Shown: positions 1 through 5,630 of the stretch, piece after piece | Layout: every line of letters starts with the position of its first letter | Numbering within the stretch: position 1 is the first letter of the stretch | NCBI GenBank assembly: GCA_030042795.1 | Contig: JASHYZ010000222.1 | Span: 1 to 8,682, forward strand | Direction: 5' to 3' | Source: Terriglobia bacterium | Lineage (GTDB): Bacteria; Acidobacteriota; Terriglobia; UBA7540 | DNA: 8,682 bases | Notes under the pieces: model-generated | Seen by the model: the letters and a program-made list of their open reading frames with translations, nothing else | Database searches by the model: none | Told to the model about the DNA's origin: nothing | Translations under genes and position numbers: made by a program

Positions 1-38
1 AGCGCCAACCGTGGCTACCCGACTCGCCTCCCTCGGCA

Positions 39-105
39 CAGCTTTGGAGCGCAGCTTTGGAGTGCGGCAGCTTGCTGCCGCTTTCAACCCGCGAGCTTGC
101 TCGCG
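39..105. repeat. Tandem 13-mer plus twin hairpins with AGCTTGCT loops
   Basis: A 13-base direct repeat, CAGCTTTGGAGCG then CAGCTTTGGAGTG, occupies 39-64. Two hairpins follow. The first (64-81) has arms GCGGCAG and CTGCCGC around CTTG. The second (90-105) has arms CGCGAG and CTCGCG around CTTG. Both share the apical octamer AGCTTGCT but have different, fully paired outer stems. No gene overlaps convincingly, so this looks like an intergenic REP-like element. Function is unknown. Confidence 0.6.
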
Positions 106-198
106 GCGCGAGGCTCAGCGGACCGCCAGACCGTGATGCGCATAGAAACGTGAATTTTGTTCTCATTTCGTCTGCGCTCGTAGGGCCGGGGCAAGACC

Positions 199-230
199 GG
201 CTTTAGCCTGGTTGAAACCTGGCTAAAGCC
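199..230. repeat. Near-perfect 32-base palindrome
   Basis: The arms GGCTTTAGCC (199-208) and GGCTAAAGCC (221-230) pair perfectly. Inside them GGTT (210-213) pairs with AACC (216-219) across a T-T mismatch. The result is an almost continuous hairpin with a two-base loop. There is no U-tract on either side, so an intrinsic terminator is unlikely. It is best read as one of several short interspersed repeats in this gene-free stretch. Confidence 0.55.
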
Positions 231-304
231 CCGCCGTCTCTGAGCAGAGGCTGGACGGGCCTTCAGAGTCTGGGTGAGAACTGGTTTCGCGAGGCTTGAG
301 GAAT

Positions 305-410
305 CAAGCCTGGCTTGTGGTGCAGGCTTCCAGCCTGCCTCTTCTTGACGGAGGCAGCAGGCCAGTGCCACACCCAGCAGGCAAGATGCCTGCACTACAA
401 GCCAGGCAAG
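305..410. repeat. MITE-like inverted repeat with two nested hairpins
   Basis: The 22-base ends at 305-326 and 389-410 are inverted copies of each other with three mismatches. The core TGGCTTGTGGTGCAGG pairs with CCTGCACTACAAGCCA. Each end runs into its own small hairpin: GCAGGCT-TCC-AGCCTGC at 322-338 and GCAGGCA-AGA-TGCCTGC at 377-393. The element is about 106 bases long with no coding capacity. It resembles a miniature inverted-repeat element, but I see no clear target-site duplication. The loop sequences match those of the twin-hairpin elements at 973 and 3242. Confidence 0.55.
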
Positions 411-971
411 CGACCGCGCGGGGTGCGCCGACCCCAAAGTAAGTTTCCCGTACGTCGGCGGCAGAAACTGAGTAAGGTTCGGATTGAGGTCGCGAAATGT
501 ATCAGAATACTAAACTAAACAGTATTGGGGCTTGTCCCGGCCAACGCAAGGCTCGACTCTAGTCGCTGCGGTTGGCCGAAACAGAATTTGTCAACGGGCA
601 AGCGTCAAGGGCTTAATAGTACTTGACGAAAGCGCTAAGTCTTTTTGTTTGATAAAAATAGCGGCATGCCAAGCCTAACGTATTTATTTTCATACACATC
701 GTGGGTTCCAAGCGCCGATCCTTTGTTATCAACAACATCGTGGGACCCTCCTTCATTTCGCGATTTTTTGAGGAGCCCCTTCCCCACCCAAGACGCGCCA
801 ACAGCACCGCCGCTGGACCTGAAGTCTGCTTGGATTTGCCGTTACTCCGATGGCCGAGGACATGTTTCTGACGCCCTATTGGTGATTACTATCCTGTATA
901 TAACATAACACCACAGATGTCAAGTGAAATCTCTGTGCACAAGCGGGCGGCCGGCGACTGATAGGGGTGAT
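411..971. other. Gene-free stretch with one nested stem-loop
   Basis: No reading frame here has a recognisable protein, a ribosome binding site or family-like composition. Part of the stretch (roughly 600-910) looks AT-richer than its surroundings. The clearest structure is a nested stem-loop at 538-578. Its outer stem is CGGCCAAC with GTTGGCCG, and its inner stem is CGACT with AGTCG around two bases. A weaker 6-base hairpin (AATACT/AGTATT) lies at 506-526. The decamer ACATCGTGGG occurs twice (696-705 and 735-744). None of these can be assigned a function. Confidence 0.4.
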
Positions 972-972
972 C

Positions 973-1020
973 GCATGGCCAAGATGGCCATGCCACTTAG
1001 CATGGGCTTCCAGCCCATGC
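973..1020. repeat. Twin-hairpin interspersed element, copy 1
   Basis: Hairpin one is GCATGGCCA-AGA-TGGCCATGC (973-993) and hairpin two is GCATGGGCT-TCC-AGCCCATGC (1000-1020). Each has a 9-base stem and a 3-base loop. The same two-hairpin layout recurs at 3242-3290. The first hairpin is identical there, and the second carries a compensated T-A to C-G pair change. It lies just beyond the htrA terminator. This is a REP-like or BIME-like intergenic repeat with no identified function. Confidence 0.75.
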
Positions 1021-1040
1021 AGCAGGACAGGTAACGCCGT

Positions 1041-1092
1041 GGGAGGAAGAAAAAGAAAAGCGGTGGCGGAGCCGCCCTGGCTTCGCCACCGC
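1041..1092 (-). terminator. Intrinsic terminator of htrA
   Basis: Read on the minus strand, GCGGTGGCG (1092-1084) pairs perfectly with CGCCACCGC (1068-1060) around a 15-base loop. A pyrimidine run rich in T (TTTTCTTTTTCTTCC) follows directly from 1059 downward. The stem begins 36 bases after the htrA stop codon, which is where a rho-independent terminator would be expected. Confidence 0.75.
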
Positions 1093-1127
1093 CTGTTGTG
1101 GATCGAACTGCGATCCAACGCCCAGCG

Positions 1128-2705
1128 CTACTGCCCGTCGTCCCCGTTATCGCCATTCGGCGAAAGGACAATGAAAGCGGATTGCCCTTGCTGGTTGATG
1201 CGAAGGAGAGTGTCACCCTTAGCCTCGCCCGCCAGACGGTTGAAGTCTCCCACCGAGTTCACTGGGTGCTTGTCGATGCTCTCGATCACCATGCCGGGTT
1301 GCAACTGAGCCTGCCCGGCTGGGCTGTTCGGATCAACTTGCGAGATCACCACACCGTGGACGTCCGCAGGCAATCCAAACTGCTGGCGAATTTCCGGCGT
1401 GAGCGGCTGCACCTGGATGCCGCGCAGGGTCCCCTGAGAAGGGGCTTCGCCCTGACCACTAAAGCCACCACCACCGAGAGGAGCTTCCACTGGCAGATTG
1501 GGAGGCCGCTCGCCCAGGGTCACGTGGATATCCATCGGCTTGCCATCGCGAATGATGCCGAGCGTCACCTGCGTGCCAGGGTTGGCGTTTGTTGTCATGG
1601 CAGTAAGGGTGCCTCGGGAATCTACGGTCTCCCCGTTAAACGTTCTTACCACATCGCCCGACTTCATCCCAGCCTTGTCGGCGGGCCCACCCTTCTCCAC
1701 GTCGTCGACGACTGCCCCTGCAGTGTCCGGAACGTTGAATTGCTGCGCTAGCTTGTCTGTCAGGACGCCGAGGCTGACGCCTAGATACCCGCGCGTCACC
1801 TTGCCTGTCTTGATGAGGTCGTTCATTACGTGCTGGGCCATATTCGACGGAATGGCGAAGCCCACCCCCATGAACCCGCCTTCACCGCCCATGCCGCTGT
1901 TATTACTCAGAATAGCCGTATTGACGCCGATCACTTGGCCTCGCACATTCACCAGCGGACCACCGGAATTCCCGGGATTGATGGCAGCATCGGTCTGAAT
2001 GAAGTTCTCAAAACCGTTGCGCCCTTCAATTCCCATGTCAGAACGGCCCAGAGCGCTTACCGTACCCCGGGTGACCGTGAAGTTCAGCCCAAAGGGGTTC
2101 CCAAACGCCATAACGGTGTCTCCCACCTTGAGGTCGCCCGAGTTACCGATTGGCGCCGTGGGAAGGTCCTTGGCGTCAATCTTCACTACCGCAATATCGG
2201 TTTGCGGATCAGCACCCACCACCTTCGCTTTGAAAGTGCGCTTGTTCGATAGCATCACTTGGATATCGGTTGCGTTTTTGATCACGTGATTGTTGGTCAG
2301 AATGTAGCCGTCCGGAGAAACAATCACGCCTGAACCGAGCGCGTGTTCACGCTCCTCTCGAGGAACGTTAAAGCCCGGAACATTGCCGAAAAACTGACGG
2401 AAGAACGGGTCCATCATAAAAGGCGACTGCTGTACCTTTACCACCGAAGTGGTGCTGATGTTTACCACGGCGGGAGTTACGGTGTTAGCGATCTGCTCAT
2501 AGGCGCGATTCAGACGCTCGAGCGTATCAATATCGGGACCGGCCAAACCTGCTCCGTTCCCAACACCTGCCGCCGAGGTAAACTGCGGATAGCCTTCGTG
2601 ATTGACATAAGAAATGCCGGTAAGGGCCAGGCACAATAGGCCGATGAGCGCCAAGCTCACTCCCAGAAAATTGTCCCTCAGAAATCTCTTTGTTTTGCTC
2701 TCCAT
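1128..2705 (-). CDS. htrA: Do/HtrA-family periplasmic serine protease
   Basis: This is a Deg/HtrA-type envelope protease and chaperone that degrades or refolds misfolded exported proteins. The 525-residue form begins with a basic N-terminus and a hydrophobic segment at about 14-33, acting as a membrane anchor or uncleaved signal. A trypsin-like domain follows with His140 (TNNHVIK), Asp170 (QTDIAVVK) and Ser247 (NPGNSGGPL), so the triad is complete. PDZ1 spans roughly 298-398. A Gly-rich linker at about 410-419 leads to PDZ2 at roughly 426-515. Two PDZ domains fit DegP/DegQ rather than DegS. I chose the ATG at 2705 because GAGGAG lies just upstream at 2715-2720. In-frame starts at 2723 (ATG) and 2726 (GTG) lack a well-spaced ribosome binding site. 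The gene ends at TAG and is followed by its own terminator, so it is probably monocistronic. Nothing looks damaged. Confidence 0.95.
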   Translation of the reverse strand: MESKTKRFLRDNFLGVSLALIGLLCLALTGISYVNHEGYPQFTSAAGVGNGAGLAGPDIDTLERLNRAYEQIANTVTPAVVNISTTSVVKVQQSPFMMDPFFRQFFGNVPGFNVPREEREHALGSGVIVSPDGYILTNNHVIKNATDIQVMLSNKRTFKAKVVGADPQTDIAVVKIDAKDLPTAPIGNSGDLKVGDTVMAFGNPFGLNFTVTRGTVSALGRSDMGIEGRNGFENFIQTDAAINPGNSGGPLVNVRGQVIGVNTAILSNNSGMGGEGGFMGVGFAIPSNMAQHVMNDLIKTGKVTRGYLGVSLGVLTDKLAQQFNVPDTAGAVVDDVEKGGPADKAGMKSGDVVRTFNGETVDSRGTLTAMTTNANPGTQVTLGIIRDGKPMDIHVTLGERPPNLPVEAPLGGGGFSGQGEAPSQGTLRGIQVQPLTPEIRQQFGLPADVHGVVISQVDPNSPAGQAQLQPGMVIESIDKHPVNSVGDFNRLAGEAKGDTLLRINQQGQSAFIVLSPNGDNGDDGQ

Positions 2706-3241
2706 AAAACCTTTCTCCTCCATCACCGCGCCACTGGTTCCTGCTCTCCTTCAGATAAGATGCGGGGTGCGGCGCTTTCAGACGCCTCTTTGAGGCACGT
2801 CACGTCTCGGCCTGTTACGATAGCCGCGGAGCGTGGGAATCGAGTTCAACCTCCGGACTGAATTCTTTGCCGACGCTCCGGCCGATTCGCGGAGTTTCCC
2901 GTTCCTGATTATAAGACGTTTCGCATTTGGCGACGTAAGCAAAGAGGCAACCAAACGCTGCCCAGCAAACCACGGTTCGGGCCGTTGGCGCCGAACAGCC
3001 CGAAATTGATTTTCTCCGCAACCTGTTAGATTCGTTTTTAGGTTCGTTTGTCAGTCATCCTACATCCCAAAGCGCCGCGCTGTGATTCTGAGTGATTTAC
3101 CTTAACCTCATCACGATCAGATCAAGCTTGGGTTCGTTGAGGTTCGTTTTTGATCCCCGTTTTAGGACCGTTTTGTAAATATCTCTCCTAAAATCAGTCG
3201 ATTGATGTTTTGGCCCGGCTCCTTGAGTGTACATTTGCTGC
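2706..3241. other. Intergenic region upstream of htrA
   Basis: No credible gene is present. The short minus-strand frame at 2815-3021 has no recognisable family or ribosome binding site. A small hairpin, GCCTC-TTT-GAGGC, sits at 2784-2796. Between 3026 and 3176 a degenerate motif close to AGGTTCGTTTT occurs about five times (around 3026, 3038, 3130, 3140 and 3162), partly as tandem pairs 10-12 bases apart. The htrA promoter should be in this region but cannot be fixed with confidence. Confidence 0.4.
2908..2938 (-). promoter_or_regulatory. Possible sigma70-type promoter upstream of htrA
   Basis: The minus strand carries a perfect TATAAT at 2913-2908. The only -35-like hexamer is TTACGT at 2938-2933, with an overlong 19-base spacer. 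Use of this promoter would give an htrA leader of about 200 bases. The evidence is the -10 hexamer alone, so this is tentative. Confidence 0.25.
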
Positions 3242-3290
3242 GCATGGCCAAGATGGCCATGCCACCGTGGCACGGGCTTCCAGCCCGTGC
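3242..3290. repeat. Twin-hairpin interspersed element, copy 2
   Basis: Hairpin one, GCATGGCCA-AGA-TGGCCATGC (3242-3262), is identical to the copy at 973. Hairpin two, GCACGGGCT-TCC-AGCCCGTGC (3270-3290), differs from copy 1 by a compensated base-pair change in the stem. Both copies are in the same orientation, downstream of minus-strand genes. A 12-base perfect palindrome, AGGGCCGGCCCT, follows at 3303-3314. Confidence 0.75.
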
Positions 3291-3350
3291 TAGGCCGACC
3301 CAAGGGCCGGCCCTACCAACCCACCCCACAAAAGAAAACAGTTTTCATAG

Positions 3351-3422
3351 GCTTTCGCGGGAATGACGACGCAGGAGTAACGCCCGTAAGTCAGCGCTGT
3401 CACCCCGCGTAAGCGGGGGTCC
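3351..3422. repeat. Inverted pair of GTCATTCCCGCG-type repeats
   Basis: GCTTTCGCGGGAATGACGAC (3351-3370) is, on the opposite strand, a variant of the motif starting GCTGTCACCCCGCGTAAGCG at 3396. The right-hand copy forms its own hairpin, CCCCGC-GTAA-GCGGGG (3403-3418). The pair lies downstream of the zinc-ribbon gene. There is no U-tract, so I treat it as an interspersed repeat rather than a terminator. Confidence 0.45.
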
Positions 3423-3491
3423 ACGCCGGACCGGTACCAATTCGAGTTTTCACACAGACTCTTCAGGCCTGGCACGCGCCCATCTTCCCGG

Positions 3492-4061
3492 CTAGTTGAC
3501 CCTGGCAATCCGCTGGTATTCGACCTCTGCTCCGGGGGATACCAGTACCCACAACGTATAGACGCCGAGCGCGGTGCCGATAGGAAATTCAATAAGCTTA
3601 ATGATGCCGAGGATGATGGCCAGGGTCCGGGCCCAAGGCCGACGGTCAAGCAGGCCCCAGCCAGCCGCAATGCCCGCCACCGCGGTCACTGTGAGTACGG
3701 CGCCAATGCTCCCCAACAGCGGACCCAGGAAGGCGCCGTGAAACGGAAAGGAAAAAGGAAACCCAAAGCGGCTGAAGCCTAAGTGACCGATCCCCAGCAG
3801 CGTCAGCCCCGGAAGAACCCGCAGAACTGAAAACACAAGCCAAAGGACGCCGAGAATCTTGAGATGCTGCTCCAAGCGGTAACCCGGGCGAATTCCAACC
3901 GCTTGCGTTGGGAGCACGGGCGGCGCGGGCGCAGGCGGTGGCACGGGAATTGCCGAAGCCGAACTTACAGTTGCGCTCCCCAACCCGGCTACGGGCTGGC
4001 CGCAACCGCTACAGAACTTCTGGTCCTGTTGAACCGGCTTTCCACAGTGAGCACAATACAT
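3492..4061 (-). CDS. Zinc-ribbon membrane protein of unknown function
   Basis: The 189-residue product starts with a compact zinc ribbon: Cys3-x2-Cys6, then Cys17-x2-Cys20, in the form CAHCG...CSGCG. A Pro/Ala-rich linker at about 35-55 connects it to a hydrophobic C-terminal part. Likely membrane helices are at about 68-92, 111-138 and 144-174; the last could be one long or two short helices. I recognise the architecture as a common small hypothetical type but not a specific function. The frame stays open upstream to 4277. I chose ATG 4061 because the zinc ribbon starts right there, GGGAGGA lies 4 bases upstream, and a promoter overlaps the longer frame. The longer extension would be translated repeat DNA. 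The stop is TAG. The gene stands alone between a repeat pair and the repeat cluster. A sensor or membrane-regulatory role is conceivable but unproven. Confidence 0.8.
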   Translation of the reverse strand: MYCAHCGKPVQQDQKFCSGCGQPVAGLGSATVSSASAIPVPPPAPAPPVLPTQAVGIRPGYRLEQHLKILGVLWLVFSVLRVLPGLTLLGIGHLGFSRFGFPFSFPFHGAFLGPLLGSIGAVLTVTAVAGIAAGWGLLDRRPWARTLAIILGIIKLIEFPIGTALGVYTLWVLVSPGAEVEYQRIARVN

Positions 4062-4120
4062 ACCGTCCTCCCGGCATGTCCCTCTGCGAATATTATACGC
4101 CGCACCGAGCTGGGAAGTTC
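4062..4120 (-). promoter_or_regulatory. Promoter and ribosome binding site of the zinc-ribbon gene
   Basis: On the minus strand GAACTT (4120-4115) and TATAAT (4097-4092) are separated by exactly 17 bases. The -10 is preceded by GGCG. The ribosome binding site GGGAGGA (4072-4066) sits 4 bases before ATG 4061, giving a leader of about 25 bases. The -35 is weak, but the layout is convincing and decides the start codon. Confidence 0.55.
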
Positions 4121-4169
4121 CGGGTCGAGCACCGGTTTCACTTTTAGGAGATCTGGATTGAGCAGGAGG

Positions 4170-4369
4170 AAAAGCCGTTTCACGCAAAGTCGCAAAGACA
4201 CAGGGTAAGTGCACAGAAAGAGCGGCACGTCTTTCAGTACTTGTTTTGCACGAAAGGGACGGAAGATGTGATCGCATCTCTCCGAAGGTACCGCGCCCAT
4301 CAGTATTGCGTCCAACCCCGTTGAAATGGGCGTTACTTTGCGTCTTGGCGCCTTTGCGTGAAACGACTT
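4170..4369. repeat. Inverted-arm repeat unit A
   Basis: The left arm (4170-4199) is AAAAGCC, then GTTTCAC, then two 8-base units GCAAAGTC and GCAAAGAC. The right arm (4336-4369) is its inverted counterpart, ending GTGAAACGACTT, with three 8-base units. The 29 bases at 4336-4364 are identical to those of unit B at 4636-4664. About 135 bases of unrelated DNA lie between the arms. The unit starts about 110 bases upstream of the zinc-ribbon start and ends directly against the GxxExxY remnant. Confidence 0.7.
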
Positions 4370-4370
4370 G

Positions 4371-4436
4371 GCCGAGAGCGGTGTGGATCTCGAAGGCTGC
4401 ATCGACGATTTGCTTCGTGACTCCGTTCTCAGTCTA
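4371..4436 (-). pseudogene. Remnant of a second GxxExxY gene (5' end only)
   Basis: Read on the minus strand from 4433 to 4371, this encodes TENGVTKQIVDAAFEIHTAL followed by Gly. It matches the N-terminus of the intact gene at 5094, with 54 of 63 bases identical by my count. The start codon is lost: GCCTATGACT in the intact gene is GCCTAGACT here. Homology stops after the Gly codon, just before the GPGLLESVYE motif, where the right arm of repeat unit A takes over. The leader is also conserved in part: TTCAGGGAAAT and the following arm appear upstream of both copies. So gene, leader and arm were duplicated together and this copy was then truncated. Confidence 0.75.
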
Positions 4437-4480
4437 GGCGGCACAAGCCGGTTTCAGGGAAATTCCAGGCCGCAGGGTAA

Positions 4481-4673
4481 GAAAGCTGTTTCACGCAAAG
4501 GCGCTAAGGCGCAAAGATTTTGCTGGCAGCGAAGGCAATTGGCTCGTGGCTCTCTACCACCTCTACCTCCGGCCCTGGCATCGGAGTACCCCTGGTGTCA
4601 TGTTCATACCTTGCTTGGCTTCTCTTTCGGCCTCTCTTTGCGTCTTGGCGCCTTTGCGTGAAACCTGCTTTTT
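4481..4673. repeat. Inverted-arm repeat unit B
   Basis: The left arm GAAAGCTGTTTCAC is followed by 8-base units GCAAAGGC, GCTAAGGC and GCAAAGAT (4481-4518). The right arm (4636-4673) is inverted and ends GTGAAACCTGCTTTTT. The interior of about 117 bases resembles neither unit A nor unit D and has no gene. Confidence 0.7.
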
Positions 4674-4690
4674 GTAAAACCGGTGCTACA

Positions 4691-4710
4691 CCTTGGCGTG
4701 AAAACGGCTG
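4691..4710. repeat. Partial arm abutting the GxxExxY stop codon
   Basis: CCTTGGCGTGAAAACGGCTG is a shortened right-type arm with one extra A. On the minus strand it begins one base after the GxxExxY TGA. Together with the left arm of unit C it brackets the intact gene with inverted outer ends. Confidence 0.6.
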
Positions 4711-5094
4711 TCATTCCGGCAGCCGGTTAACCACCCTTTGGATCCCGTCACGGATCAGCTCGACGTTGAAGTTGATTAACAACCCCAGCCGTTTGTCGGC
4801 TAGCTTGAGATAGGTCAGCAATTGCTTCCCGTGAACCGGAGCAAGTGCGTCCACTGACTTGATCTCGACAATCACTTTACCTTCGACAATCAAATCCGCG
4901 CGAAAGCCTTCCTCCAGATGAACGCCTTCCCAAGTCACCGGGATGGCTTGTTGGCGAGCCACGCGAAGACCACGCTTCGTTAGTTCGTGGGCCATCACGG
5001 CTTCGTAGACGGATTCCAGTAAACCCGGGCCCAGCGCAGTGTGGATTTTGAAGGCCACATCGACGATTTGCTTCGCGACTTCGTTCTCAGTCAT
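4711..5094 (-). CDS. GxxExxY family protein, PD-(D/E)XK nuclease fold
   Basis: The product is 127 residues from ATG 5094. An in-frame TTG at 5100 would add two. Numbered from that TTG, the family motif is Gly26-x-x-Glu29-x-x-Tyr32 in GPGLLESVYE. A nuclease-like core follows: Asp69 (RADLIVE), then Glu79-x-Lys81 (VEIKS), then Gln93 and Tyr97 in KQLLTYL, a QxxxY motif as in RecB-like and Cas4-like nucleases. This matches the small uncharacterised GxxExxY proteins placed in the PD-(D/E)XK superfamily. The residues suggest possible metal-dependent DNA cleavage, but activity is not established. I see no strong ribosome binding site. The gene sits alone between inverted repeat arms: one abuts its stop and one begins about 35 bases upstream of its start. 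A truncated paralogue lies at 4371-4436. Gene plus repeats may therefore be a mobile or duplicating unit. Confidence 0.88.
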   Translation of the reverse strand: MTENEVAKQIVDVAFKIHTALGPGLLESVYEAVMAHELTKRGLRVARQQAIPVTWEGVHLEEGFRADLIVEGKVIVEIKSVDALAPVHGKQLLTYLKLADKRLGLLINFNVELIRDGIQRVVNRLPE

Positions 5095-5128
5095 AGGCAA
5101 ATTCAGGGAAATCAGGCTCTATGGCAAG

Positions 5129-5400
5129 AAAAGCCGTTTCACGCGAAGACGCTAAGGCGCCAAGAAATGCCTTCCCTTTCGCGGTTCAAAGGAACGGTCA
5201 TGCTGCACTTGCCACCGTTCTGCACCGACGAGGTCACACCCTCCGCCAGCTCAACACGAAACGAGCCCTGGCAAAAAGCAAGTTTCACGCTAAGGCGCTA
5301 AGAAATGCCTTCCCCTTGTCCCATGGTGAAGTGAGAAGTTCCGCATACCATTTCCCGCTTTTTCTACTTTGCGTCTTTGCGCCTTGGCGTGAAACGTCTG
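5129..5400. repeat. Inverted-arm repeat unit C with a doubled left arm
   Basis: The first left arm starts at 5129 (AAAAGCCGTTTCAC, then GCGAAGAC, GCTAAGGC, GCCAAGAA). A second left arm in the same orientation starts at about 5276 and lacks exactly one 8-base unit. Both are followed by AATGCCTTCCC, so they are direct repeats about 146 bases apart. The right arm is at 5367-5400. Its first 29 bases are identical to the right arm of unit D at 5591-5619. No gene lies inside. Confidence 0.7.
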
Positions 5401-5413
5401 TCGTCTGGGGAAC

Positions 5414-5626
5414 AAAAGCATTTCACGCAAAGATGCTAAGATCTCCTTCAGACACACTCGCATTTCAATTTATATCGCATCACAAGCGCAACCGGCCTGG
5501 AGTCGAAACTACGCGTCAGAACGCCCTACTGTCGTCAGGCCCACATCCGCTTTTCAGTCCACATCTCTTCACTGTCAGGCTGCTTTGTTGCTTTGCGTCT
5601 TTGCGCCTTGGCGTGAAACGGCTTTT
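5414..5626. repeat. Inverted-arm repeat unit D, abutting the uvrA stop
   Basis: The left arm AAAAGCATTTCAC with GCAAAGAT and GCTAAGAT (5414-5442) faces an inverted right arm (5591-5626) ending GTGAAACGGCTTTT. The interior of about 148 bases is unlike the other units and non-coding. The outer end of the right arm is 4 bases from the uvrA TAA, so a uvrA transcript would run directly into this structure. There is no U-tract of terminator type. Confidence 0.7.
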
Positions 5627-5630
5627 GAGC

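Noticed and set aside
84..437. Minus-strand frame of 117 codons
   Set aside because: It consists mostly of translated hairpin repeats.
645..908. Plus-strand frame of 87 codons in the AT-richer stretch, and the overlapping minus frame at 613-807
   Set aside because: Neither has a family, a ribosome binding site or a supporting neighbour. Two overlapping frames on opposite strands both look accidental.
1098..1751. Plus-strand open frame of 217 codons
   Set aside because: It lies opposite the htrA protease gene and has no recognisable domain or ribosome binding site.
4062..4277. N-terminal extension of the zinc-ribbon protein
   Set aside because: The extra 72 codons run across the promoter and repeat unit A. 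The ribosome binding site and the Cys motif place the start at 4061.
4170..5626. CRISPR array
   Set aside because: The repeats alternate in orientation, are degenerate, and have irregular spacing of over 100 bases. No cas genes are present.
4170..5626. Integron cassette array with attC sites
   Set aside because: The arms lack attC core sites (GTTRRRY at the ends with recombination geometry), and there is no integrase or oriented run of cassette genes.
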